Below are positions 13,213-21,075 of a stretch of DNA of 34,362 nt, piece by piece. The translations under genes and the position numbers were made by a program. Under the pieces are notes generated by a model. The model saw nothing but the letters and a program-made list of their open reading frames with translations, made no database searches and was not told the DNA's origin. Each line of letters starts with the position of its first letter. Within the stretch, counting starts at the first letter, position 1. The stretch is taken from the NCBI GenBank assembly GCA_029975435.1, contig JARKPC010000186.1, positions 1 through 34,362 on the forward strand, in the 5' to 3' direction. This DNA is from Propionivibrio sp. (GTDB lineage: Bacteria; Pseudomonadota; Gammaproteobacteria; Burkholderiales; Rhodocyclaceae).

Positions 13213-14297
13213 GATTTTGCCCTCTCGACGGCCGGATCGAGCGGGGCGCCGCGCCAGTTGCGGCCGAGGATGCGCGGTTTCAGGTAGCGGTCGATCACCG
13301 GCGTGCAGGCGTTCATCACCAGTACGGCGAAGGCCACGCCTTCCGGATAGCCGCCCCAAGTGCGTATGACGTAGGTGAGAAAACCGCAGGCCAAGCCGAA
13401 AACGACCTGGCCGGCCTTGGTGTTGGGCGAAGTGACGTAGTCCGTGGCGATGTAGAAGGCGCCGAGCATTGCGCCTCCCGAAAGCAGGTGCGACGTCACA
13501 TCGAGGTAGCGCGCCGGATCGATGGCGTTGGCGACGAGCGCCGGAATCGCGATGCCGGCGATCATCGACACCGGGATATGCCAGGCGATGATGCGCAGGG
13601 CGAGCAGCACCAATCCCCCGGCGGCGATCAGCAACGATGCCGTTTCCCCCAGGCTGCCGGCGCGCGCGCCGGTGAGGGAAATGCCATAGGCGCTGCCGAC
13701 CAGCGAGTGCAGGAGGTCGGTCCCGCGTGACAGTTCTGTCTTAGCGAAGCCGAGCAGGGAGGCGCTGGCGATCGCATCGGGTTTCGGGATATTGCCAAGG
13801 AAGATCAGCAGGCCGTCGTGAAAGCCGGGGGCTGCCGCGGAGGTGATCGGCATCGGCGCGATCCATACCGTCATCTGGACGGGGAAGGAAATGAGCAGGA
13901 ATACCCGTGCCACCATCGCCGGGTTGAACAGGTTGTAACCGAGGCCGCCGAACACCTGTTTCGCCAGCGTGGTGGCGAACAGTCCGCCGACGGCACCGAT
14001 CCACCAGGGGGCCCAGGGCGGCAGGGAAAGCGCCAGCAGCCAGCCGGTGACCAGTGCGGAGCCGTCCGATAGCGTGGGCAGCGCCTTGTTCCCGGCCAGC
14101 TTCAGGCAGGCCGCCTCGCCCAGCAACGCGGCCAGAACAGTGATGATCCACAGGAATAGCGCCGGCCAGCCATACAGCCAGAAGCCGAAAATGGTCGCCG
14201 GAACCAGCGTGGCAAGCACCGTCAGCATGATGCGCGACACGCTGTTAGCCGACAGGCTGTGCGGCGCAGTGGGCGGCTGAAGCTGATTGAGGTTCAT
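13209..14297 (-). CDS. rnfD: Electron transport complex subunit RnfD
   Basis: This 362-residue polytopic membrane subunit is homologous to NqrB and normally carries covalent FMN and other flavins. It has about nine hydrophobic segments and family sequence such as SDGSALVTGWLLALSLPP, GGLGYNLFNPAMVARVFLL and a C-terminal TYVIRTWGGYPEGVAFAVL. The site expected to read like D-A-[ST]-GAT-P-L appears as DAIASASLLG (174-183), so the flavin-acceptor Thr seems replaced by Ser180. The N-terminus (TAPHSLSANSVSRIML) is echoed by the 57-residue ORF directly upstream, whose stop overlaps this ATG. The start at 14297 is supported by that ATGA coupling. Confidence 0.94.
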   Translation of the reverse strand: MNLNQLQPPTAPHSLSANSVSRIMLTVLATLVPATIFGFWLYGWPALFLWIITVLAALLGEAACLKLAGNKALPTLSDGSALVTGWLLALSLPPWAPWWIGAVGGLFATTLAKQVFGGLGYNLFNPAMVARVFLLISFPVQMTVWIAPMPITSAAAPGFHDGLLIFLGNIPKPDAIASASLLGFAKTELSRGTDLLHSLVGSAYGISLTGARAGSLGETASLLIAAGGLVLLALRIIAWHIPVSMIAGIAIPALVANAIDPARYLDVTSHLLSGGAMLGAFYIATDYVTSPNTKAGQVVFGLACGFLTYVIRTWGGYPEGVAFAVLVMNACTPVIDRYLKPRILGRNWRGAPLDPAVERAKS

Positions 14298-14467
14298 GTC
14301 ATTTTCTCGGGGAGCGGTTCGGAGGTCGCAGCAGCAGCCCGGATCAGGGCCTCGGAGCGTTCTATCGCTTCGCGATCGGTTTTGCCGCTCAGCATCAAGC
14401 GTGGGGCGCCATTGCTGGCCAGGTAATGCGGCGCGGGGAAGGTGGCAGTGGCAAGGTTGGGGGTCAT
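14294..14467 (-). CDS. Small ORF between rnfC and rnfD
   Basis: This 57-residue protein (MTPNLATATFPAPHYLASNG...) belongs to no family I recognise. The ATG at 14467 has a GAGG Shine-Dalgarno 7 bases upstream, and its stop overlaps the rnfD start as ATGA, so it is probably translated and coupled to rnfD. Residues 11-26 (PAPHYLASNGAPRLML) align without gaps to RnfD residues 10-25 (TAPHSLSANSVSRIML), with 8 of 16 identical. The rest (about 28-57) is a predicted charged helix and an Ala-rich tail, without any membrane segment. It may be a partial duplication of the rnfD 5' end or a small Rnf assembly or regulatory protein. The function is unknown. Confidence 0.6.
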   Translation of the reverse strand: MTPNLATATFPAPHYLASNGAPRLMLSGKTDREAIERSEALIRAAAATSEPLPEKMT

Positions 14468-14515
14468 GGCTATGCCTCGGTGGTTGAGAAGAGGGGCACC
14501 GACGCGGCTGGGGTC

Positions 14516-14589
14516 TCCGTCATCCCGGCGAAGGCCGGGATCCAGTCCGTACTCCGAAAACCTGGATTCCGGCTTTCGCCGGAATGACG
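14516..14589 (-). repeat. 74-bp palindromic dispersed repeat, copy 1
   Basis: A long imperfect inverted repeat: each arm (GTCATCCCGGCGAAGGCCGG and CCGGCTTTCGCCGGAATGAC) can fold on itself or pair with the other. It lies between rnfC and the small ORF upstream of rnfD, inside the operon. Its reverse complement matches 30477-30550 at about 65 of 74 positions. It resembles the non-autonomous REP/MITE-like palindromes scattered through many proteobacterial genomes. Confidence 0.85.
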
Positions 14590-14639
14590 TGGTATTTGTA
14601 GCCGCATATGCGATTGGCGGCCGTGGTTCGGGCATGGTT

Positions 14640-16160
14640 TCATTCCGCCACCTCCGTCACCGCGCTCTCCGCAGCCGCCTTGGCCGCAGCCTCCGCACGT
14701 TTCGCCGCGTCGCGCTCGGCCTTGCGGCGCGCGGCGGCTTCGGCCTTTTCCGCCGCTTCGCGTTCCAGGCGCACGGCGCGTTCGGCGGCCAGCTTCCGGG
14801 TCGCCTCCATGCGCAGCTTGTCGCGCTCCTGCGCCCACAGTTCGCCCTTGGCGTGCGAGAAGTACTGCACCAGCGGAATGTGCGACGGACAGATGTACGC
14901 GCAGCAGCCGCAGGAGATGCAGTCGGAAAGCCCCAGAGATGCTGCTGCCTGCAAATCGCCGACGCGCACGTTGGCGGCCATTTCCAGCGGCAGCAGGCCG
15001 ATCGGACAAGCCTGTACGCAATTGCCGCAACGGATGCACGGCCCGGCCTCGGGAATGGCGACCTCGTCCTCGTTGAATGCGAGGATGCCGGCGCTGCCCT
15101 TGACGATCGGCACCCTGGCGTGCGGCAGCACGGCGCCCATCATCGGGCCGCCCATGACCAGCCGCGCCGGCTCGCTCTTCAGCCCGGCGAAGGCGAGCAG
15201 GTCGGCGGCGAGGGTGCCGATCGGTGCGAGAATGTTCCCCGGCTGCCAGACAGCACCGCCGTTGATCGTCACGATGCGTTCGATCAGCGGTTCTCCCAGG
15301 CGCACCGCGCGATGTACGGCATTGGCCGTACTCACGTTGTTGACGATCACGCCCACGTCGGCGGCGCGGCAGTCCGAGGGCACCTCCTTGCCGGTGAGCG
15401 TTTCGATCAACTGGCGATCGGAGCCCATCGGGTAGCGCGCCGGGACGGGGCGCACCTTGATTTCCGGAAAACGCGTGGCGGCACGGCGCATCGCGGCGAT
15501 CGCCTCGGGCTTGTTGTCCTCGATGCCGACCAGCGCCTCGCGTGCGCCTGTGCAGTGCAGCATCAGGCGCACGCCGTCGATCACGTCGGCGGCGCGGTCG
15601 CGCATGACGCGGTCGTCGCAGGAAAGATACGGCTCGCATTCGCCGCCGTTGACGATCAGCGTGGTGATCTCGCTGCGCTTGCCGAGCGCCAGCTTCACCG
15701 AGGACGGGAAGGTGGCGCCGCCGAGGCCGACGACTCCAGCTGCGGAGATCAGCGCGGTGACTTCGGCGGGGGCAAGGGTGAACGGGTCGGCCGGAACGTC
15801 GGCTTCGACGGCGCGGTCGTGGCCGTCAGTTTCGATGGTGATGGCCTCGAACGGCAACCCGGAGGGGTGCGGCGCGGTGATTTCGCCGATGGCGACGATC
15901 CTGCCCGAGGTCGGCGCATGCACGGGGGCGGAGATCCGGCCTTGCGGCTCGGCGATCAGTTGTCCCTTGCGCACCTCCTGGCCGACCAGCACCACCGGGC
16001 GGGCCGGTTGCCCGACATGCTGCAGCAGCGGAACATAAAGCCGCGCCGGCAGGGGCAGGGTGCGCAATGGTGCATCGGCAGCCGGTCGCTTGTGGTCGTC
16101 CGGATGCACGCCCCAGCGTGGCGCTTTCGGGTTATGGAGGAACTTCTCGATCAGGCCCAT
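14640..16160 (-). CDS. rnfC: Electron transport complex subunit RnfC
   Basis: This 506-residue peripheral subunit is thought to take electrons from NADH through bound FMN and iron-sulfur centres. It begins MGLIEKFLHNPKAPRWGVHP. A barrel-sandwich region (VLVGQEVRKGQLIAEPQG) is followed by a Rossmann-like FMN/NADH domain with GVVGLGGATFPSSVKL and NGGECEPYLSCDDRVMR. Two 4Fe-4S motifs follow: CIRCGNCVQACP (about 375-386) and CISCGCCAYICP (about 412-423). The C-terminus is a charged Ala/Lys/Glu-rich helix. The start at 16160 was chosen over an upstream ATG because it matches the family and lies 11 bases after the rnfB stop. Confidence 0.95.
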   Translation of the reverse strand: MGLIEKFLHNPKAPRWGVHPDDHKRPAADAPLRTLPLPARLYVPLLQHVGQPARPVVLVGQEVRKGQLIAEPQGRISAPVHAPTSGRIVAIGEITAPHPSGLPFEAITIETDGHDRAVEADVPADPFTLAPAEVTALISAAGVVGLGGATFPSSVKLALGKRSEITTLIVNGGECEPYLSCDDRVMRDRAADVIDGVRLMLHCTGAREALVGIEDNKPEAIAAMRRAATRFPEIKVRPVPARYPMGSDRQLIETLTGKEVPSDCRAADVGVIVNNVSTANAVHRAVRLGEPLIERIVTINGGAVWQPGNILAPIGTLAADLLAFAGLKSEPARLVMGGPMMGAVLPHARVPIVKGSAGILAFNEDEVAIPEAGPCIRCGNCVQACPIGLLPLEMAANVRVGDLQAAASLGLSDCISCGCCAYICPSHIPLVQYFSHAKGELWAQERDKLRMEATRKLAAERAVRLEREAAEKAEAAARRKAERDAAKRAEAAAKAAAESAVTEVAE

Positions 16161-16171
16161 GGCATTGTCTT

Positions 16172-16720
16172 TCAGGTGGAGGCCGGGGTGGTCACACTCG
16201 CCGGCTTGGGCCACACCCAGTGCTGCAGGGTGATCGGTACGGGCTGCATCTGCGCGGCCTCGGTCGGGCAGCGCTCAACGCACAAGCCGCAGCCGGTGCA
16301 GGCCTCGCGGATGACGCCGTGGATTTGCTTGGCGGCGCCGATCATCGCGTCGGTCGGGCAGACCTTGTTGCACTTGCAGCAGCCGATGCAGATTTCCTCC
16401 TTGACGTAGGCCATCATCGGCCCGTTGTCGGCAATCTCGTCGAGATCGACGGAAATGCCGAGCTTCGCGGCGATGGACGCAGCCAGCGCCTTGCCGCCCG
16501 GTGGGCAAACAGTGGCCGTGGCAGTTCCCTCGGCGATGGCCTTGGCGGCGATGGCGCAGCCGGCCATCCCGCATTGTCCGCAGTTGGAGCCGGGCATCAG
16601 GGCAGCAATTTCATCGGCCAGCGGGTCGCCATCAATGGCGAACTTGCGCGCGGCCACACCCAGTCCGAGACCCAGAACGGCACCGAGTACGGTCAGGCTG
16701 GCAATGGCAGCAAGCATCAT
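16172..16720 (-). CDS. rnfB: Electron transport complex subunit RnfB
   Basis: This 182-residue iron-sulfur subunit passes electrons to ferredoxin or flavodoxin. An N-terminal membrane helix (about 2-25) is followed by the 4Fe-4S motif CGQCGMAGC with a further Cys in TVCPPGG. Two ferredoxin-like clusters then appear: CIGCCKCNKVCPTDAM (about 111-126) and CTGCGLCVERCPTEAAQM (about 141-158). The length is at the short end of the family and lacks additional C-terminal clusters, as is usual for proteobacterial Rnf. Two adjacent ATGs (16720 and 16717) are possible starts; rnfA ends 6 bases upstream. Confidence 0.95.
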   Translation of the reverse strand: MMLAAIASLTVLGAVLGLGLGVAARKFAIDGDPLADEIAALMPGSNCGQCGMAGCAIAAKAIAEGTATATVCPPGGKALAASIAAKLGISVDLDEIADNGPMMAYVKEEICIGCCKCNKVCPTDAMIGAAKQIHGVIREACTGCGLCVERCPTEAAQMQPVPITLQHWVWPKPASVTTPAST

Positions 16721-16726
16721 CGTCTC

Positions 16727-17308
16727 CTATTTGAAATTCAGCCCGGAAAAGCCCATGAATGCCAAGGACATCAGACTGGCCAGGATGAATCCGATCGGGG
16801 CGCCGGAGAAAACTTCCGGCACGCGGGCCAGCGCCAGGCGTTCGCGCATGCCGGCGAACATGACCAAGGCCAGGGTGAAGCCGGCAGCGGAGCCAAAGTC
16901 ATACACCAGCGCGGTAACGAAGCTGTGTTTCTCCTGGTTATTGATCAGGACCAGGCCGAGCACCGCGCAGTTGGTGGCAATCAGCGGGAGGTAAATGCCA
17001 AGCGTTTGGTACAGCGCGGGAGCCATCTTGTGGATGACCATCTCGGTAAATTGCACGACAGCGGCGATCACCAGGATGAAGGTAATGATGCGCAGGTAGC
17101 CGAGTCCGAGCGGCGTCAGCAGCCAGTGCTCGATGTTCCAGCAGATGGAAGCGGCCAGGACGATCACGAAGGTGGTGGCCATGCCCATGCCTAGCGCGCT
17201 GTCGATGCGTTTCGACACGCCCATGAAAGGACACAGGCCGAGAAATTTGACGAGCACCACGTTGTTGACGAGGGCCGTAGCAATCAGCAGGAAGAAATAA
17301 TCGCTCAT
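16727..17308 (-). CDS. rnfA: Electron transport complex subunit RnfA
   Basis: This 193-residue integral membrane subunit (NqrE homologue) is the first gene of the rnf cluster. It has about six membrane helices. Family markers are [20 protein letters not shown] near residues 13-32, with the Cys that shares a membrane iron-sulfur centre with RnfE, and [19 protein letters not shown] around 107-125. The start ATG 17308 is preceded by AAGGAAA. The upstream region holds a TGT-N10-ACA NifA site and only a weak sigma-54-like box in this direction, consistent with, but not proving, nitrogen-fixation control. Confidence 0.95.
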   Translation of the reverse strand: MSDYFFLLIATALVNNVVLVKFLGLCPFMGVSKRIDSALGMGMATTFVIVLAASICWNIEHWLLTPLGLGYLRIITFILVIAAVVQFTEMVIHKMAPALYQTLGIYLPLIATNCAVLGLVLINNQEKHSFVTALVYDFGSAAGFTLALVMFAGMRERLALARVPEVFSGAPIGFILASLMSLAFMGFSGLNFK

Positions 17309-17338
17309 AGGGTTTCCTTGGCGTTTGCTTCCCAGCTA

Positions 17339-17353
17339 TCACGAACTGTGCCA
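17339..17353 (-). promoter_or_regulatory. Weak sigma-54-like box upstream of rnfA
   Basis: On the minus strand TGGCACAGTTCGTGA has an intact -24 half (TGGCAC), but the -12 half is GTGA instead of TTGC. It lies about 31 bases before the rnfA start and about 90 bases from the NifA-type site. It is a candidate only; the missing -12 GC weighs against it. Confidence 0.3.
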
Positions 17354-17444
17354 TGCACCCGATCGAGGCTCCGGAATCGTGCAAGAGCCTTGAAATCCGC
17401 ACCGTAACGGGGTTGTCGCGACGCTCCCGAGTCGTGCCCGACGA

Positions 17445-17460
17445 TGTCGCAACTCCTACA
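17445..17460 (+). promoter_or_regulatory. NifA upstream activator sequence TGT-N10-ACA
   Basis: TGTCGCAACTCCTACA matches the NifA-binding consensus TGT-N10-ACA exactly. It lies about 54 bases upstream of the sigma-54 promoter for nifL and about 137 bases upstream of the rnfA start. Because the motif is symmetric, it could serve either divergent promoter. A six-base match can occur by chance, but location and neighbours make it plausible. Confidence 0.6.
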
Positions 17461-17513
17461 CTTTGCTTGAAACACGACATGTCGGCGGCTTGGCGGCGGG
17501 TTGTGGGTTGTGG

Positions 17514-17528
17514 TGGTACGAAACTTGC
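17514..17528 (+). promoter_or_regulatory. Sigma-54 promoter of nifLA
   Basis: TGGTACG-AAAC-TTGC matches the -24/-12 consensus TGGCACG-N4-TTGC with one change and the correct spacing. Transcription would start near 17540, about 18 bases before the nifL GTG and just upstream of its GGAG ribosome-binding site. This suggests that nifLA is itself activated by an enhancer-binding protein such as NtrC or NifA. Confidence 0.75.
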
Positions 17529-17557
17529 GACGAGTTCCCCGACAACGGAGAACCCCT

Positions 17558-19096
17558 GTGACGACCCTTAAGCCAACCCTTCCGACGGAACATCTCGCCG
17601 GGATCGCATCCACCGTGTTCCAGCAGGCTGTGGAACAGGCGGATATCGCCATTTCGATTACCGACGCCGCAGCCAACATCCTGTACGTCAACCCGGCCTT
17701 CACCCGCGTGACCGGCTACACGGCCGATGAAATCATCGGCGCCAACCAGTCGCTGCTTTCCAACAAATCCACGCCGGAGAGCATCTATCAGGCGATGTGG
17801 GCGGCGATTACCGGCGGGCAACCGTGGAGCGGGCGCCTGGTCAATCGCCGCAAGGACGGCAGCAAGTATCTGGCCGATCTGCTGATCACGCCGGTCGTCG
17901 ATGCGGCCGGTGCGATCACCAACTACCTCGGCATCCAGCGCGATGTCACCGACCTGCACCGCCTCGAATGCGAAGTGGGCGACCAGAAGGCGCTGATCGA
18001 ATCGGTTGTCGATTCCGCGCCCGTTGTGCTGGCCCTGCTCGACAACAACTTCCGCGTCGTGCTCGACAACCACGAATACAAGAAGCTGATGACCGACCTG
18101 CGCGCCGTCGAACCGGCCACGGTCATCCTGGAGGCCGTGCGCGCAAATCTGGGGTCGTCGCTCGGATCGTCGCTGGCTGCACCGCACGTCGGTCGTTACG
18201 CCTTTCACGACCATGAGATCCGTTTCGATTCGCGCGGCGGGCCACGCTGGTTTTCTTGTTCCGGCCTGTGGGTGCAGCGCAAGGACGGCAAGGTCGAGAC
18301 CTTCTTCGATCGCCAGGACGATATTTTCCTGCTCCTGGTCGCCAAGGAGACCACGCGCCAGCGTACCGAGCAGGAGAAGACGCGCCTGGCCCACCTGCAG
18401 GCCATGATGGCCGAGGAGAGCCGCATCGACGGATTGCGCGAAACCCTTTCGGCGGCCGTCTTCAAGATCGAGGGGCCGATCAACATCATGGCCTCGGTGC
18501 TGGCCACGCTGGAGCGGCGCGGCACCGGATCTCCGGCCGGTTCGGCGCTTGCGGGGGCGCTCTATGCCGGGCGAGATGCTATCGACAGCCTGCGCAGCGC
18601 CATTCCGGAGCACACTTCGGAGTCGCGCACGGCCGTGAATCTCAACGAGATCCTGCGCGATGTGCTCGACCTGACCACCACGCGCATGCTGGCCGCCGGG
18701 ATTACCGTGCATTGGCAGCCACAGTCGGTCCTCCCGTCGCTCAATGCCTACCCGAATCGCATGCGCATGATGTTCAAGGCGCTTGTCGACAATGCCATCG
18801 AAGCCATGAACGCCAAGGGCTGGCGCGAACGCGAGCTGCGCGTCGTCACGCGCGGTCACGCCGACCGCGTGGAAGTGGTGATCGAGGACAGCGGGCCGGG
18901 CATTCCCCCCGGCCTGCGCTACAAGGTTTTCGAGCCGTTTTTTTCCACGCGCATGGGCGGTGGCAAACACCTCGGGACGGGCCTGTCGTCGGCACAGCAG
19001 GTCGCGGCCGACCATGACGGGGTGATCGACATTGATTCCACGGAACGGCGTGGTTGCCGGGTGCGCGTGGTGCTTCCGGTGACTCGCAGGGGGTAG
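17558..19096 (+). CDS. nifL: Nitrogen fixation negative regulator NifL
   Basis: This 512-residue cytoplasmic flavoprotein inhibits NifA in response to oxygen and fixed nitrogen. Residues about 15-130 form the first PAS domain, expected to bind FAD as redox sensor (NPAFTRVTGYTADEIIGANQ, then RRKDGSKYLADLLITPV). A second PAS domain spans about 140-265. The central H-like region (about 280-390) reads KIEGPINIMASVL where kinases would carry His, so no phosphoacceptor is evident, as expected for a NifL that acts by protein contact. A GHKL ATP-binding domain closes the protein: DNAIEAM, EDSGPGIPPG and GTGLSSAQ. GTG 17558 was chosen because it has GGAG 7 bases upstream and lies just downstream of the sigma-54 promoter; an ATG at 17501 would lie upstream of the promoter itself. 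nifA follows 4 bases later. Confidence 0.93.
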   Translation: MTTLKPTLPTEHLAGIASTVFQQAVEQADIAISITDAAANILYVNPAFTRVTGYTADEIIGANQSLLSNKSTPESIYQAMWAAITGGQPWSGRLVNRRKDGSKYLADLLITPVVDAAGAITNYLGIQRDVTDLHRLECEVGDQKALIESVVDSAPVVLALLDNNFRVVLDNHEYKKLMTDLRAVEPATVILEAVRANLGSSLGSSLAAPHVGRYAFHDHEIRFDSRGGPRWFSCSGLWVQRKDGKVETFFDRQDDIFLLLVAKETTRQRTEQEKTRLAHLQAMMAEESRIDGLRETLSAAVFKIEGPINIMASVLATLERRGTGSPAGSALAGALYAGRDAIDSLRSAIPEHTSESRTAVNLNEILRDVLDLTTTRMLAAGITVHWQPQSVLPSLNAYPNRMRMMFKALVDNAIEAMNAKGWRERELRVVTRGHADRVEVVIEDSGPGIPPGLRYKVFEPFFSTRMGGGKHLGTGLSSAQQVAADHDGVIDIDSTERRGCRVRVVLPVTRRG

Positions 19097-19100
19097 GCGC

Positions 19101-20696
19101 ATGAGCGAAATCAACCTGCCCGGCCTGACTACCCTGCGCCGCATCGAACTCGAGACGCTGTATCGCGTCGGCGAGATCCTGTCCCGGTCGCTCGACTTCC
19201 GCCACACCTCGCGCGAGATCCTGCGCGCTCTCGACGAGCAGGCGGGGATGAGCCGCAGCATGGTCAGCGTGCTCGATCCCGAAAGTGGCGATCTCGTCGT
19301 CCATGCCGTCAACGGCAACGAGGACGAAGGCCACGAATCGGTGCGCTACCAGGCCGGGGAGGGACTTCTCGGGCTCATCCTGGAAGAGAAAAGCACGCTG
19401 GCCCTGCCGCGCCTCGGCGACGAGCCGCGCTTTCTCAACCGGCTGGGGCTGTACGACCGCCGCCTGGCGTTCATCGCCGCGCCGATCAGCCTGGGTGGCA
19501 ACCTGCACGGCGTGCTGGCAGTGCAGCCCAATACCCCGGACGACGGTCTGCTGGCCGAACGCACCCGCTTCGTCGAGATGGTCGCCAGTCTGATCGGCCA
19601 GAGCATCCGCCTGTCGCTGGATGTCGAGCGGGAAAAGAAAACGCTCGCCGACGAGCGCGACAGCCTGCGGCGCACGGTGCGCCACCAGTACGGCTTCGAC
19701 AACATCGTCGGCCGCTCGGCGCCGATGCGCCGGGTGTTCGACCAGGTGCGCATGGTGTCCAAATGGAACACGACGGTCCTGCTGCGTGGGGAGACCGGCA
19801 CCGGCAAGGAACTCATCGCCAACGCCATCCACTACCATTCGCCGCGCTCGAACGGGGCATACGTGCGCCTCAACTGCGCCTCCCTGCCGGAAAACCTGCT
19901 CGAATCGGAACTGTTCGGACATGAAAAGGGCGCCTTCACCGGGGCGGTGGCGTCGCGACGCGGACGCTTCGAATCGGCCGACGGCGGCACCATCTTCCTC
20001 GACGAAATCGGGGAGATATCCCCGGCCTTCCAGGCCAAGCTGCTGCGCGTGCTGCAGGAGGGCGAATTGGAGCGGGTCGGCGGGGCGCGCACTGTGAAGG
20101 TCGATGTGCGGGTGATTGCCGCGACCCACCGCGATCTCGAAGCAGCCGTCGACGCAGGCGAGTTCCGCGAGGATCTGTACTATCGGCTGAACGTCATGCC
20201 CATCGTCCTGCCGGCGCTGCGCGATCGCATGGAGGACATCCCCGACCTCGCACATTTCCTGGCCGGCCGCATCGGCGAACTGCAGGGGCGGCGCCTGTCG
20301 CTCACCGAAGGCGCCATCCGCCGTCTGTCGCAATACTCCTGGCCGGGCAACGTGCGCGAACTGGAAAACTGCCTTGAACGGGCGTCGGTGATGTCCGAGT
20401 CGGGCACCATCGAAGCGGACCTGATCCTGATTGACCGCTATCGCGAGGCAGGGGCAAACTCCTCCGTCGCGCCGCAGGCGTCGGGATTCGATAACGTCCC
20501 GATGCGTTCGGCCACGCCGGTTCCGTTTGCCGCCGGCGCCGCAGCGGACAACGATCTAGACGAGCGCTCTCGGGTCATTTCCGCACTCGAACAGGCCGGC
20601 TGGGTGCAGGCCCGCGCGGCGCGCATCCTCGGGATGACGCCCCGGCAGATCGCCTACCGCATCCTCACGCTGAACATCGAAGTGAAGAAAATCTAG
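19101..20696 (+). CDS. nifA: Nif-specific transcriptional activator NifA
   Basis: This 531-residue sigma-54-dependent activator of nitrogen-fixation genes has an N-terminal GAF domain (about 20-175). The AAA+ domain spans about 202-440, with Walker A GETGTGKE (230-237), the sigma-54 contact loop GAFTGA (277-282) and Walker B GGTIFLDE (295-302). A Fis-type helix-turn-helix follows (about 500-521, ARAARILGMTPRQIAYR). The linker between AAA+ and HTH contains no cysteines, so it lacks the C-x4-C oxygen sensor of alpha-proteobacterial NifA. This fits control by the adjacent NifL. The start is 4 bases after the nifL stop, indicating translational coupling and balanced synthesis. Confidence 0.96.
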   Translation: MSEINLPGLTTLRRIELETLYRVGEILSRSLDFRHTSREILRALDEQAGMSRSMVSVLDPESGDLVVHAVNGNEDEGHESVRYQAGEGLLGLILEEKSTLALPRLGDEPRFLNRLGLYDRRLAFIAAPISLGGNLHGVLAVQPNTPDDGLLAERTRFVEMVASLIGQSIRLSLDVEREKKTLADERDSLRRTVRHQYGFDNIVGRSAPMRRVFDQVRMVSKWNTTVLLRGETGTGKELIANAIHYHSPRSNGAYVRLNCASLPENLLESELFGHEKGAFTGAVASRRGRFESADGGTIFLDEIGEISPAFQAKLLRVLQEGELERVGGARTVKVDVRVIAATHRDLEAAVDAGEFREDLYYRLNVMPIVLPALRDRMEDIPDLAHFLAGRIGELQGRRLSLTEGAIRRLSQYSWPGNVRELENCLERASVMSESGTIEADLILIDRYREAGANSSVAPQASGFDNVPMRSATPVPFAAGAAADNDLDERSRVISALEQAGWVQARAARILGMTPRQIAYRILTLNIEVKKI

Positions 20697-20704
20697 GACG
20701 CGGC

Positions 20705-20890
20705 ATGAACGACGAAGAACCGCAATACATCTGCCTCAACTACTGCATGGTCGACCAGGATACCGGCTATTGCATGACCTGCGGTCGCCCGCCACTGCCG
20801 CCGATGCCCGATTTCAGCCAGAAGACGTTTGCGGGGATCAAGCTGTCGGGGAAGCCGACCTCGGACGCGAATGTTGGCGATACGGAGTGA
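20705..20890 (+). CDS. Small four-cysteine protein (DUF1289-like) after nifA
   Basis: This 61-residue protein starts 8 bases after the nifA stop and is probably in the nifLA operon. It contains C-x3-C-x8-C-x2-C (CLNYCMVDQDTGYCMTCGR, residues 10-28), the spacing seen in DUF1289 proteins, and then a proline-rich tail. The cysteines could bind zinc or an iron-sulfur centre. The start ATG 20705 lacks a strong Shine-Dalgarno, which fits coupling to nifA. No function is established; its place suggests a nitrogen-fixation or redox role, but that is inference from position. Confidence 0.75.
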   Translation: MNDEEPQYICLNYCMVDQDTGYCMTCGRPPLPPMPDFSQKTFAGIKLSGKPTSDANVGDTE

Positions 20891-21075
20891 CTCTCGGTTC
20901 CGTTGTTACGCACTGCTACAGAAGCGAAAGCAATGCAAACAAGATTTCTGGGATGATCTTTCTGTGTCATAGCCTAGCTGCCGTCGTCGTCTGGTCGGAC
21001 ATGGTTTGAACGTTTCGTCCGCGCTCGACGGGCGTGAAAAGGCTTCACCGCAGTACGTCATTCTGGAGAAACGCC

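Noticed and set aside
14442..16409. 655-codon plus-strand ORF
   Set aside because: It is antisense to rnfC and parts of its neighbours; the minus-strand frame has two complete 4Fe-4S motifs.
17501..17557. Extended nifL N-terminus from ATG 17501
   Set aside because: This ATG lies upstream of the sigma-54 promoter and has no ribosome-binding site; GTG 17558 has both the right position and GGAG.
17456..19318. 620-codon minus-strand ORF
   Set aside because: It is antisense to nifL, whose PAS and GHKL motifs are clear on the plus strand.
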